A stretch of DNA of 64,000 nucleotides from Bifidobacterium catenulatum DSM 16992 = JCM 1194 = LMG 11043 (GCF_001025195.1 NZ_AP012325.1:1798001-1862000); one strand, 5' to 3'; positions 47,479 through 58,175 are shown, counted from the stretch's first letter. Numbers and translations are program-made. Notes: generated by a model not told the origin, from the sequence alone.

Positions 47479-48714
47479 CTATGAGAGGTCGAGATCTCCG
47501 TCCGTGCGTAGAAACTCCATCAGGTTGAGATGCCTTACGCCGTCGCGTTGCATTGGCAGCGGGTCCAAACTGAACAGGTATTTCGGATACCCGTCAGCCA
47601 GCTTCGTGAACGGACGGAATTCACGCTCCTCAACATTAGGATCCTGCACACTCATCGACACCTGCACATAGGCGTACCGTTCCCGCTTACGCACAATGAA
47701 GTCGCACTCCAGCTTACCAATAATGCCCACGCTCACCTCGTAGCCTTTCGACCTCAAATGCACGTACAGCGCATTTTCCAAGGCTGGTCCGTAACTCATT
47801 CGCGTATCAGTGTTACGTGCGAATCGTATGCCAGGATCCGCAAGATAATACTTCTCCCCTCCTCTCAACGACCTGCGCGAACGCAAATCGAATCGCGGGC
47901 ATTTGTAGAGGACCTTCGCACTCTCCAACAGCCGGACATAGTTCGCGAGAGTCTCACGTTTGACCGTCACGCCTTCGCCATGTTTCAGATAATCGACGAT
48001 CCCCGACAGATTCGTGGGAGCGGCATAGTTGTTGATGAGATAGTCCTGCACACGCTGGAAGGTATCGCGGTGACGAACCACTTTGCGTGCGGCTATGTCT
48101 TTGTTGAAGATCTGCCCTATGACATCTTGGATATACATGGCTTTCGCATCAAGATCCTCATATTCCAGCGCTTTCGGAAACCCTCCATAGGTGAGATACT
48201 CTTGGAAAATCTGCGACTCCGGCTTTTGGGGAAGTCCAAGATACTCACGCATGCCGAGATATTCGCTGAACGATAGGGTGAACATTTCCAGCTCAATGTA
48301 GCGGCCTGTCAATTTGGTGGCAAGCTCGCCGGATAGTAGGTATGAATTGGATCCGGTGATGAAAATCGAGCAGTCGCCTTCTTCACGCCATCCGTTAACG
48401 ATGGCCTCATACCCCTTCACGTTCTGTATTTCGTCGATGAACAGGTAACGAGTTGAAGCTGACTTACCCAGGCTATGTTCAATGACCGCATCAAGCTTTT
48501 CCGGAGTGTTCACGCCTTGATATTCTCGACGGTCAAGATTGATGCAGCAGATATTGCCTTCCGCGACGCCACGTTCCCGCAGCTCATCCATAACGCTGCA
48601 CAGCAGACTCGATTTTCCGCAACGGCGAATGCCTGTGACCACCTTAATGAGTCCCACATCGTCATAGAACGGACGAAGCTTGGCTAGATAATGCTCTCGA
48701 CGATACATTTGCAT
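47479..48714 (-). CDS. AAA-family ATPase with DUF4143-type C-terminal domain (1)
   Basis: A 411-residue protein of the AAA_14/DUF4143 family. Walker A is VTGIRRCGKSSLL (about 25-37), Walker B RYLFIDEIQNV and sensor IFITGSNSYLLSGELATKL, followed by the conserved GRY-E. The middle is a winged-helix-like region (GEGVTVKRETLANYVRLLE). The C-terminal part has LECDFIVRKRERYAYVQVS, resembling a PD-(D/E)XK nuclease-like core. The molecular role of this family is not established. The gene is surrounded by hairpin repeats at both ends, which suggests a mobile or selfish unit. Confidence 0.85.
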   Translation of the reverse strand: MQMYRREHYLAKLRPFYDDVGLIKVVTGIRRCGKSSLLCSVMDELRERGVAEGNICCINLDRREYQGVNTPEKLDAVIEHSLGKSASTRYLFIDEIQNVKGYEAIVNGWREEGDCSIFITGSNSYLLSGELATKLTGRYIELEMFTLSFSEYLGMREYLGLPQKPESQIFQEYLTYGGFPKALEYEDLDAKAMYIQDVIGQIFNKDIAARKVVRHRDTFQRVQDYLINNYAAPTNLSGIVDYLKHGEGVTVKRETLANYVRLLESAKVLYKCPRFDLRSRRSLRGGEKYYLADPGIRFARNTDTRMSYGPALENALYVHLRSKGYEVSVGIIGKLECDFIVRKRERYAYVQVSMSVQDPNVEEREFRPFTKLADGYPKYLFSLDPLPMQRDGVRHLNLMEFLRTDGDLDLS

Positions 48715-48734
48715 GTTTTACTCCATCATCACGG

Positions 48735-48783
48735 TTTTAACGGTGATAAAATTACCCAAAAGAACAACTTTGCCCCGTTAAAA
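48735..48783. repeat. Inverted-repeat element in the promoter region of ATPase 1
   Basis: TTTTAACGG and CCGTTAAAA bracket 31 nt that include ACAACTTTGCCCCGTTA, the right half of the hairpin repeats at 47378 and 48862. It lies 21-69 bp before the ATPase start. Confidence 0.75.
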
Positions 48784-48861
48784 GCTCATTTTACATGCTC
48801 AACAACAGATTTTATACCCCCATCATCACCTTTAAGTTCTCTTATTACCTGTTTACAGCAA

Positions 48862-48909
48862 TTTAACGGGGTCAAAGTCGTTCAAAGATACAACTTTGAC
48901 CCCGTTAAA
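48862..48909. repeat. Hairpin repeat, right copy (upstream of ATPase 1)
   Basis: TTTAACGGGGTCAAAGT and its exact complement form a perfect 17-bp stem around a 14-nt loop. Same orientation as the copy at 47378. The region 48910-49134 has a further 22-bp repeat (48930-48951) and no recognisable gene. Confidence 0.85.
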
Positions 48910-49134
48910 TATACTTTCGCACCGTATTTGGCTTATATACGGCAGATTCGGGAGACTTGGATTCACAGCTGGGTCATTAGTCCAGAATGCGCATCCGGCT
49001 CTCGCAGCCATTTCCTGACGAAGCCGACTACTTGCAGCACGTTATTTCCCAATCGCCACTTACCGAGCCCAATTGCCAGACCGCGCCGCATCCACCATGA
49101 CGCACCGTCACAAAACGCTCCCGTCTGACGTGCT

Positions 49135-50211
<1,077 letters not shown>

Positions 50212-50255
50212 TTACGTATGGCAGATTCGGCAGCCCAACCGGTGGTATCTCAGTT

Positions 50256-50341
50256 ACCCTTGATTTGGTGTATAAATAGCACTTCGCTTATCCTTGATTT
50301 GGTGTATAATTGAGCATGTTATTACCCTTGATTTGGTGTAT
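50256..50341 (+). repeat. Three 18-bp direct repeats with exact 34-bp period before ATPase 2
   Basis: ACCCTTGATTTGGTGTAT at 50256 and 50324, and ATCCTTGATTTGGTGTAT at 50290. The spacers are 16 nt and unrelated in sequence. The last copy ends 15 bp before the ATPase ATG. The constant period suggests a protein lining one face of the DNA or an RNA-level repeat. It is too short and regular for ordinary CRISPR. Confidence 0.9.
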
Positions 50342-50356
50342 TTACGGCGGTGAGAC

Positions 50357-51724
50357 ATGGAGACTTTCGAACGAAAAGCGTACGAAAAACTGGCTTCCTG
50401 GAAAGATTCTTCCCAAGGAAGCACAGCCCTGCTCATCGAGGGCGCACGGCGCGTCGGGAAAAGCACCATCGCGGAGGAATTCGGACGACGGAACTATGCG
50501 TCGTATATGCTCGTCGACTTCTCGAAAGCCCCCGATGACGTGCTGGGCTACTTCGTCGACCTGCGCAACGACCTCGACGCGTTCTTCATGTACCTGTCAT
50601 CCTTCTACGGAGTGGAACTGCACAGGAGGGATAGCCTCATCATTTTCGACGAGGTGCAGCTGTATCCGAAGGCCCGCGAGGCCATCAAGCAGCTGGTGGC
50701 TGACGGGCGTTACGACTACATCGAGACGGGGTCGCTTGTCTCCATCCGCGAAAACGTCAAGGACATCCTCATTCCATCAGAGGAGGAGTCGATCCGCCTA
50801 AATCCCATGGATTTCGATGAATTCCTCTGGGCTTTGGGAGAAAAGCCACTGTCCACGCTCATCGCGGACTCGTTCAAGAAGCGCAGGCCGCTCCCCGATT
50901 CGCTGCACAGGAAGGCCATGCGGCTATTCCGTGAATACATGCTGGTCGGAGGCATGCCCCAGGCCGTGTCGAAGTACGTCGAGACCCATGATTTCAGCAA
51001 AGTCGACAACGTCAAACGGAACATCCTCCGACTGTACAGGCAAGACATCTCCAAACATGGCGGCAGCGACCGGATACGCATCACGCGCATCTTCGACAAC
51101 CTGGTGGGCCAGCTTTCCAAGAAAGAGAAGAAGTTCAACATCACATCGCTGGGAAAGGAAGCGAAGACCCGCGATTACGAGGACGCCTTCTTCTGGCTTT
51201 CCGACGCGTTCATCACCAACGACTGCTTCAATTCCACTGATCCGAGCGTGGGGCTAAGCATCAGCGAGGACCATTCGACGGTCAAATGCTACGCCGCCGA
51301 CACCGGACTTCTCACCACTCTCGCCCTGGCCGACTCGGAACAGACCGGAAGCAACCTGTACCGGGACATCCTCCTAGAACGCATCGAAATCAACGAGGGC
51401 ATGCTCGCGGAGAACGTCGTCGCACAGCTTCTCCGGGCCAACGGACACCGGCTGTTCTTCTATTCGCGCAGCGATCGTGACGACCCGTCGAACCGCATGG
51501 AGATCGACTTCCTCATCGTCGAACCGTACGAGAACGCGGCAATGAAGTACAGGGTCAGCCCCATCGAGGTCAAGTCATCGAAACGCTACCGCACGGTCTC
51601 GTTAGACAAATTCAAGGCAAAATTCGATAAGAAGGTCGGCACCAGATACGTGCTGCATCCGAAACCGCTGGTCGTGGAAAATGACGTGGTCAAGCTGCCG
51701 ATCTACATGGCGGGACTGCTGTAG
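50357..51724 (+). CDS. AAA-family ATPase with DUF4143/PD-(D/E)XK-like C-terminus (2)
   Basis: A 455-residue protein, distantly related to ATPase 1. Walker A ALLIEGARRVGKSTIAEEF (about 24-42), Walker B SLIIFDEVQLYPKAR, sensor YIETGSLVSIREN. The middle winged-helix part has KKFNITSLGKEAKTRDYED. The C-terminus has MEIDFLIVEP and SPIEVKSSKRYRTVSL, a good match to the D and E-x-K of PD-(D/E)XK nucleases. No clear ribosome-binding site precedes the ATG, which lies 15 bp after the direct repeats. Role unknown. Possible defence, addiction or selfish function is inference. Confidence 0.85.
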   Translation: METFERKAYEKLASWKDSSQGSTALLIEGARRVGKSTIAEEFGRRNYASYMLVDFSKAPDDVLGYFVDLRNDLDAFFMYLSSFYGVELHRRDSLIIFDEVQLYPKAREAIKQLVADGRYDYIETGSLVSIRENVKDILIPSEEESIRLNPMDFDEFLWALGEKPLSTLIADSFKKRRPLPDSLHRKAMRLFREYMLVGGMPQAVSKYVETHDFSKVDNVKRNILRLYRQDISKHGGSDRIRITRIFDNLVGQLSKKEKKFNITSLGKEAKTRDYEDAFFWLSDAFITNDCFNSTDPSVGLSISEDHSTVKCYAADTGLLTTLALADSEQTGSNLYRDILLERIEINEGMLAENVVAQLLRANGHRLFFYSRSDRDDPSNRMEIDFLIVEPYENAAMKYRVSPIEVKSSKRYRTVSLDKFKAKFDKKVGTRYVLHPKPLVVENDVVKLPIYMAGLL

Positions 51725-51976
51725 AAGGCTTCACGCAGACAGCGCTTTTTGGTACGCTACCAGCGAATGACGCTCAACACTTGCGCGCACATATGTTGTC
51801 CACCTTGAACATCAGATCTGTTTGCCGCTTGCTGCCCATCACCCAGTTAACCGTCCAGCTACCCTTCAGACATCTACTAGACACTCGTTCGTCCACAGCT
51901 GAACACTAAGATGTACCCGGTTTAATTGTACAGAGCCTCCAATTATAAAGGGGCTATCTTTTTGAAGGATGCGACG

Positions 51977-54595
51977 ATGCCTATTTTCTCGCCCGACCGT
52001 CACGCTTGTGCGCCTTCATACGTAAAACTTACTAAGCAGCCGATTACGGGCGGAGCGTATCGCCCTCTTGCGAATGACGAAGATAGCAACGCTTGCGCTC
52101 CATCCGCCCTTTCAGGTCACCATGGTTCAAAGCTGTATACGCAGAAATCAGCAATTCACGCCATCTCCGATAACGCAAGCGTTTTCATTCCCAAAGTCGA
52201 TGCGCCCCATCTGCCAAAAACAGCTGATGACAAGTCCATTGACGAAGCCATTAACGAAGCTACGAACGACAGTACCCATTCAGTCCCACCATCTGCTGAA
52301 ATTCAACTCGCGCAAGCTAACGAGCATCCTCTGATGCAGGCTATCGAGGTCTGCAAACAATCCGTACACACTACGGCAAAAGCACTCTCCACCGCAGGAC
52401 ATGCAGTTGCAAAAGCTGCCAAAACCACCGGCCACGCCATCCGCACAGCTGCCACAGCAGTAAAGACCGCATGGCATACCTTCGCTAACTTCAAAGCCGT
52501 ACAGCTCATCATCAAATTCTTCAAGAAAGCATATGCACTCTGGAAGAAGCGCATGAAGTTCTCATACGCCTTCTACACCATCGTGTTCTTCCTGCTCACT
52601 TCAGCGGAAGTCATTTTCCTTCAATGGGGAATGTATTCCGAGCCCGAATATGAAAAGGGCACTGAAATTGACGAAACGACGAAAGTCCTTCAAAGCGTTG
52701 GCGGACAAGTCACCAGATTCATCAGTCAAATGTGGCTTGAGCAGAAAAACGTCTGTCTCGTCAGTTTTATGGGACTGGCTTTAATCTATCTTGCGTTAAT
52801 TTTTGTAACGAACCGATTCTGGATTGCCACTCTTGTTTTTGGCGTTGCCCTTACGGCTTTTGGAGTCGCCAACAGCATCAAAGTCCAGCTGCGAAATGAA
52901 CCGATCATTCCCGCTGATTTGACATTCATTTCAGGCGGTGACACCGGCAGCATCATGTCATTCGTACCGAAATCCAGCCAAGCGTTCGTTAATGGCGCAA
53001 TTACTTTCGTAATTTGGTTTGCAATTATCATCTTCGCTCTTTTTGTTCTGGACGGCCGCAGACGTTTCATTTATTGCTCATGGAGACATCCCATTGCCAA
53101 CATCAAAAACATCATTGGCAATGTCTTCCGCATACTCGCAGCAATACTCAGCGTTGTGCTACTGAGCACTTATGTCATAGGTTTAGGCACGCCCGGCTCA
53201 GGCACCTACAAATGGGCTAAAGATAATGGCTACGAGCCCCAATTATGGAATGCCATAGGTGATGCTCAAGCCAATAATCCTGCCACCACATTCCTTAGCC
53301 TGTCAAAGGTCAAGGCCATGGATAAACCCGACAACTACAGTCAAAAAACCATGCAGTCTCTCGCTAAGAAATATGCGCAAGAGGCGCAAGCCATCAATCA
53401 TACCCGATCAGGTGAGCTTACGGACAATACCGTCATCATGATTTTGTCTGAAACTTTCTCCGACCCCACTCGCGTTCCGGGCGTTTCTTTCAGTCTCGAT
53501 CCAATACCGAACATCCGTAATATCAAAAACACGACCACTTCAGGACTCATGCTGTCCCCCGGTTACGGCGGTGGCACCGCGAATATCGAATATCAGGCTT
53601 TGACCGGCTTGAATCTTGCGAATTTCAATGATTCTTTGATTGTGCCGTACCAGCAATTGGTGCCGAACCAGAATGATCCTTATTCGTTCAACCAGATTTG
53701 GATGAAAAAGTATGGGAAAAATGCTTCTACTGCGGTGCATCCGTTCCAGCAAAGCATGTATCTGAGGAATATCAACTACAGGAAGTTTGGCTTCTCATAC
53801 CTGTACACGCTTGATAGCAAAATTCCGCTGAAACATACCGGTTGCATCGACCGTTCGCCTTATGTGAGTGACAGCGAAGCGTATCAGAGCATTCTTGACC
53901 TGCTCGATAGGCAACAAGATTCGAAGTCCTCGCAGTTCTTGCAACTCGTCACCATGCAGAACCATATGCCCTATGGCGATTACTATGACAATAACGAGTT
54001 TTCAGACGCCAATATTTCAGAAGATTTATCTGATGGGGAACGCTGGAATATCAATACCTACACTAAAGGAATTAACTGGACCGACCAGGAAACGGCGGAT
54101 TTCCTTAATCAGCTCGACCAAATATACAAGCCAATCACCGTTATCTTCTATGGAGATCATCTGCCCGGCATCTACGACACGGCAGATATGAACAAGAACA
54201 ATAAAACCGTTTTGCATGAAACAGATTATTTCATTTGGTCAAATTCCGCTTCGCCTTCCCATGGAACGAACGTTAATCCCACAACCACCGCGTACACATC
54301 ATCCAACTATTTCATGCCGCTGGCTGCAGAACACATGAACGCTAAGGTATCACCGTATCTTGCGATGCTTACGGAATTGCAACAAGAAGTCCCTGCAATG
54401 AGCCGTGTGATCGGCACTAACGGCGGTATCGGGCAAGGCAAGGCGACGTACCTGGATCATGATGGCAACAACATCAAAGCCACAGCTTTAAGCGCTAAAG
54501 CAAAGGAGCTGCTCAAAGATTACAAACTGGTTCAATATGACCAGACCGTGGGCAAGAATTACCTTAAGGACTTGGATTTCACACAGGTCCCATAG
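51977..54595 (+). CDS. LtaS-like membrane sulfatase-family protein (probable glycerophosphotransferase)
   Basis: An 872-residue protein. The N-terminal cytoplasmic part (about 1-195) is Ala/Thr/Lys-rich. About five membrane helices follow (about 200-420), then an extracellular sulfatase-fold domain. The catalytic Thr lies in LSPGYGGGTANIEYQALTGL, equivalent to the active Thr of LtaS. NHMPYGDYY and VIFYGDHLPGIYD supply metal ligands. Such enzymes move glycerophosphate from phosphatidylglycerol to a glycan. GAAGGA precedes ATG 51977. Neighbours glf and the GlfT2-like gene suggest a galactofuranan acceptor. Codon use is more AT-rich than that of the core genes. Confidence 0.8.
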   Translation: MPIFSPDRHACAPSYVKLTKQPITGGAYRPLANDEDSNACAPSALSGHHGSKLYTQKSAIHAISDNASVFIPKVDAPHLPKTADDKSIDEAINEATNDSTHSVPPSAEIQLAQANEHPLMQAIEVCKQSVHTTAKALSTAGHAVAKAAKTTGHAIRTAATAVKTAWHTFANFKAVQLIIKFFKKAYALWKKRMKFSYAFYTIVFFLLTSAEVIFLQWGMYSEPEYEKGTEIDETTKVLQSVGGQVTRFISQMWLEQKNVCLVSFMGLALIYLALIFVTNRFWIATLVFGVALTAFGVANSIKVQLRNEPIIPADLTFISGGDTGSIMSFVPKSSQAFVNGAITFVIWFAIIIFALFVLDGRRRFIYCSWRHPIANIKNIIGNVFRILAAILSVVLLSTYVIGLGTPGSGTYKWAKDNGYEPQLWNAIGDAQANNPATTFLSLSKVKAMDKPDNYSQKTMQSLAKKYAQEAQAINHTRSGELTDNTVIMILSETFSDPTRVPGVSFSLDPIPNIRNIKNTTTSGLMLSPGYGGGTANIEYQALTGLNLANFNDSLIVPYQQLVPNQNDPYSFNQIWMKKYGKNASTAVHPFQQSMYLRNINYRKFGFSYLYTLDSKIPLKHTGCIDRSPYVSDSEAYQSILDLLDRQQDSKSSQFLQLVTMQNHMPYGDYYDNNEFSDANISEDLSDGERWNINTYTKGINWTDQETADFLNQLDQIYKPITVIFYGDHLPGIYDTADMNKNNKTVLHETDYFIWSNSASPSHGTNVNPTTTAYTSSNYFMPLAAEHMNAKVSPYLAMLTELQQEVPAMSRVIGTNGGIGQGKATYLDHDGNNIKATALSAKAKELLKDYKLVQYDQTVGKNYLKDLDFTQVP

Positions 54596-54603
54596 GAATC
54601 GGA

Positions 54604-54644
54604 AAAATAGGGCCGCACAGGAAATGTCTGTGCGGCCCTATTTT
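54604..54644. terminator. Bidirectional terminator between the LtaS-like gene and glf
   Basis: AAAATAGGGCCGCACAG and CTGTGCGGCCCTATTTT, a perfect 17-bp stem between convergent genes. Confidence 0.92.
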
Positions 54645-54657
54645 CATATGCAGAAAA

Positions 54658-55836
54658 TCACTTTTTGAGGAGTGGTTCGACCTGTTCCTCGTACGCGGTC
54701 AGCGCGGTGTCGATCACCTGATGCATGTCGTAGTACTTGTACGTGCCCAGACGGCCGCCGAACACCGTGAGCGGTTCGGCCTTCGCGAGCTCCTCGTACC
54801 TCGCGTACAGCGCCTTGTCGGCCTCCGTGTTGATCGGATAGTACGGCTCGTCGCCGCGCTCGGCGAAACGGCTGTACTCCTCCCACACCACGGTCCTGTC
54901 CGGGTTCTGCGAGTCCCTGCGTTCCGGGTTGAAGTTCTTGAACTCGATCGCGCGCGTGTACGGCACGTCCGCGTCGGAGAAGTTCATCACCGGGCATCCG
55001 AAATGGTCGCCCTCGTCGTAGCGCACCTCCCTGAAGTCGACCGTACGCCACTTGAGCTCGCCCAGCGAATAGTCGAAGTAGCGGTCCACCGGGCCCGTGT
55101 ACACCACCGGCACGCCCGCCGCGGCCAGGGCCTTCCTGTTGAACGGCTGCGAGGCGTCGAAGAAGTCGGTCTTCAGGGTCACGTGGATGCGCGGGTCGTC
55201 GATCATGCGCTCCATCCACGCGGTGTAGCCGTCCGTCGGCAGGCCTTCCCACGTGTCCTTGAAATAGCGGTTGTCGTAGTTGAAGCGCACCGGCAGGCGG
55301 TTGATGATGCCCGCGGGCAGGTCCTTCGGATCGGTCTGCCACTGCTTGCCCGTGTAGTTCTTGATGAACGCCTCGTACAGGGGGCGGCCGATCAGCGAAA
55401 TGCCCTTGTCGTTGAGGTTCTGGGGGTCCGTGCCCGCCAATTCGCCGGCCTGCCCGTCGATCAGGGCCTTCGCCTCGGCCGGCGTGTAACGCGCGTGGAA
55501 GAACTGGTTGATCGTGCCCAGGTTGATCGGCAGGGGGTACACCTCGCCGTCGTGCGTGGCGTACACGCGGTGCACGTAGGAGGTGAACGAGGTGAACCTG
55601 TTCACGTACTCCCACACGCGCCTGTTGGACGTGTGGAACAGGTGGGCGCCGTACTTGTGGATCTCCGCGCCGGTCTCCTCGTCCATGTAGCTGTACGCGT
55701 TGCCGCCGATGTGGTCGCGCACGTCGATGATCTCCACCCTGACGCCCAAACGCTCCACGGCCTGCTGGGCCACGGTCAGGCCGAACAGGCCCGCGCCCAC
55801 GACCACCAGATCGGGATACTCCACCGCACCAGTCAT
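54658..55836 (-). CDS. glf: UDP-galactopyranose mutase
   Basis: A 392-residue flavoenzyme making UDP-galactofuranose. FAD motif VVVGAGLFGLTVAQQAVERL; then HIGGNAYSY, GAHLFHTSNRRVWEYVN, FTSYVHRVYA, NYTGKQWQTDPKDLPA, RLPVRFNYDNRYF and the C-terminal GRLGTYKYYDMHQVID. GGAAGG lies 8 nt before the ATG. The gene is strikingly GC-rich at third positions compared with both neighbours, hinting at separate origin or strong expression selection. A galactofuranosyltransferase gene follows upstream on the same strand. Confidence 0.96.
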   Translation of the reverse strand: MTGAVEYPDLVVVGAGLFGLTVAQQAVERLGVRVEIIDVRDHIGGNAYSYMDEETGAEIHKYGAHLFHTSNRRVWEYVNRFTSFTSYVHRVYATHDGEVYPLPINLGTINQFFHARYTPAEAKALIDGQAGELAGTDPQNLNDKGISLIGRPLYEAFIKNYTGKQWQTDPKDLPAGIINRLPVRFNYDNRYFKDTWEGLPTDGYTAWMERMIDDPRIHVTLKTDFFDASQPFNRKALAAAGVPVVYTGPVDRYFDYSLGELKWRTVDFREVRYDEGDHFGCPVMNFSDADVPYTRAIEFKNFNPERRDSQNPDRTVVWEEYSRFAERGDEPYYPINTEADKALYARYEELAKAEPLTVFGGRLGTYKYYDMHQVIDTALTAYEEQVEPLLKK

Positions 55837-55949
55837 AAAAACAACCTTCCAAAACAGTCAGTTCAATTGCAAATGCACACTGCCAATGTGCGTTTCGCGT
55901 TCATGATACTCGCATACCACGAATGAACGCAGCCGATCCATACTCCGAG

Positions 55950-57980
55950 TTATTCATCTCCAAAGATTCTTGCCCACGTCTCCATGGAGGTAATCCCATA
56001 AGACTGGTATTGGGCAGACAATCGCTTCCAATTCTTCAGAATCTTGCGTGTAAGCCGATATCCTTCCATCATGCTCTTACGGAAACGTTTGTTGTCTCGC
56101 TTTAGCCATGCCACACCATTACCGTCTGGCGTGGTCACCAATGCTGAATTAACATGGTCAAAGGCAAGCCAAGTCCAAGCAGTATCGCGTGCGGGGATGG
56201 CCGCATCCGGACGAGTGGCTTTATCGGGATTGGCCTTCTTAATAAAGCTCTTCGCGATAAGGCCGACAGCCGCCTTGTACCGGCTTTTCATAGTCGATGG
56301 ATGGTTCTTTGGCGGTTCAACCTCGCCAGCTGGCTCAGGGAACTCCTCAAAACTCTCCTTGGACTGAGCATCAGGATATTTTGCTCGCAGTTCACGCACT
56401 TCGCCAAGTTTCGTCGGCAAGCAATCTACAAGGTACTGTGGGCCTCGAAGAATATCCCTTAGCGCCATATGATGCAATGCCATGGCGGAGTACACAAACC
56501 GAAGCCCGAGACTGGCATCACCATACAAGGTCTCCACCAACATGCGAGGCGGCCTATCCGGATACGTCAACAATGCCGCGAGCCAACGGTTACGCTCAGT
56601 AAAGTATTCCTCCCACGAACGTGCTGGATCCTTGTCATGCCATGCTTGATGCCATACAGCCACACCTGGCAGGCAGACTGTGGGAAATCCTGCTTTCTTG
56701 GCACGAAGACCATATTCAATGTCATCGAATTTGATGAACACCGGCATGGAGAGACCGATTTTCTTCACAACCGCAATCGGAATCAGACACATCCACCACC
56801 CATTGAAGTCTTCATCGATGCGCTGATGACGATCCGGAGAGTCACGGAGCGGTTCCACAGAGAAATCATGGTTGTATCCCATGCTCTTGGACGGGTACAT
56901 CCACATTCGTTGCGCATTGATCCGCTCACCTTGCGTATACAACATGGTGCGATTATCCAAATGGAACATGCCGCCGCCGACAAGAACTGGTCGCACCGTG
57001 TAATCAGAGAATTGGATTGCACGCAGAATCGATTCCGGTTCGCTGATGGCATCATCGTCCAACAGCAGCACAAAATCACTATCACCGGCCTTAGCCGTTT
57101 CATACATGCCTCGGGAGAATCCTCCAGAACCACCCAAGTTCGCTTGCTGAATGTATGTAAGCTGTTCGCCTAGATTATCGGCAACCTCATCAAAGTCCTT
57201 CTGATCCTTAACTAAGTCGCTGCCTTGATCCGTGCAATACACTGTATCCAAACGTTCGCGCAATGCCGAAGCACCGGCGATAGTACGCAATTGATCCATA
57301 CAATATGAGGCGCGATTAAAGGTCGTGATGGCGATAGACAGGGTTGTCTCATGCTTAGCGGTACGCGCCTCACGGGGTACAGACCATGTAGCATCAGCAA
57401 TGGTCACGGAACCATCAAGCGATTCCGCATCGAACCAGAAGTAACCGCCATCCATAAGACCTGTCATCGGCACGTCTATGCATACACGAGTTTCAGACTC
57501 CGAAGCCGTTGTCGTCTTCGTCGAAACCGGATAAATCAGTCCACGACCTGTGGAACGGAATACGCTGATTTTGGAGTTTCCCTGAACTGTCGCTTCGAAT
57601 CGCACCGTTTTTACACTGGTCCAACGGCGCCAATATGCAGCGGGGAATGCGTTGAAGAATGCGCATCCAGACATGTGACCACGATTTTTCAAGGTTATAG
57701 AGGTACGCCCCGCAATTTCAAACGAATCGCAAGACACTCCTGCAGACGACCCGGCATTGCGAAGCAAGCGTTGCAATGTGGACTGATTCATGGAGCCGAA
57801 TTCCAAACGGCGCATGTCAATACGGGAGTCCAGCGTGGTCTCCGCAACATGCGGACGAGTCCAATCAAGCGCATACAGCGGGAGAGTTTGCTCAGCGTCC
57901 TTGACCGGATACACAACACGCATAACCGTTTCCCAGGTGTTGTTTGCCCCGGCATTCTTCATAGAAGCCTTCTGATTCAT
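55950..57980 (-). CDS. GlfT2-like galactofuranosyltransferase
   Basis: A 676-residue protein. An N-terminal beta-sandwich region (about 20-230) precedes a GT-A, GT2-family domain: LSIAITTFNRASYCMDQLR, GSGGFSRGMYETAK, FVLLLDDDAISEPESILRA (DDD metal motif), FNGWWMCLIPIAVV, FIKFDDIEYGLRAKKAGFP (D-D-E) and VWHQAWHDKD. A helical C-terminus follows. This matches mycobacterial galactofuranan polymerase GlfT2. It would use the UDP-Galf made by the adjacent glf. GGAGAGG supports ATG 57980. Confidence 0.88.
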   Translation of the reverse strand: MNQKASMKNAGANNTWETVMRVVYPVKDAEQTLPLYALDWTRPHVAETTLDSRIDMRRLEFGSMNQSTLQRLLRNAGSSAGVSCDSFEIAGRTSITLKNRGHMSGCAFFNAFPAAYWRRWTSVKTVRFEATVQGNSKISVFRSTGRGLIYPVSTKTTTASESETRVCIDVPMTGLMDGGYFWFDAESLDGSVTIADATWSVPREARTAKHETTLSIAITTFNRASYCMDQLRTIAGASALRERLDTVYCTDQGSDLVKDQKDFDEVADNLGEQLTYIQQANLGGSGGFSRGMYETAKAGDSDFVLLLDDDAISEPESILRAIQFSDYTVRPVLVGGGMFHLDNRTMLYTQGERINAQRMWMYPSKSMGYNHDFSVEPLRDSPDRHQRIDEDFNGWWMCLIPIAVVKKIGLSMPVFIKFDDIEYGLRAKKAGFPTVCLPGVAVWHQAWHDKDPARSWEEYFTERNRWLAALLTYPDRPPRMLVETLYGDASLGLRFVYSAMALHHMALRDILRGPQYLVDCLPTKLGEVRELRAKYPDAQSKESFEEFPEPAGEVEPPKNHPSTMKSRYKAAVGLIAKSFIKKANPDKATRPDAAIPARDTAWTWLAFDHVNSALVTTPDGNGVAWLKRDNKRFRKSMMEGYRLTRKILKNWKRLSAQYQSYGITSMETWARIFGDE

Positions 57981-58175
57981 GCATCCTCTCCTATCACCAT
58001 GTGCGTTCATCTACTCATCGTAGTGGCTGCCTCGCACTTTGGACAATCCGTCTGCATAGTCAGTGCACAGGATTTGCTCGAATCCGAATAACCGTACGAC
58101 GCCGGTTTTTTATATGACATTCCCGTCCTAAAATCAGAAGCGCGTACGTACATCAGTACAAAGGAGATGATGATC

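Noticed and set aside
50256-50341. CRISPR array
   Set aside because: Only three 18-bp repeats with 16-bp spacers and no cas genes. The repeat is adjacent to an ATPase start and is better seen as regulatory or element-specific.
54644-55926. Two further long open frames over glf, one on each strand
   Set aside because: The extreme GC at third positions of glf removes stop codons in other frames. Their translations are low-complexity and glf has all its motifs.
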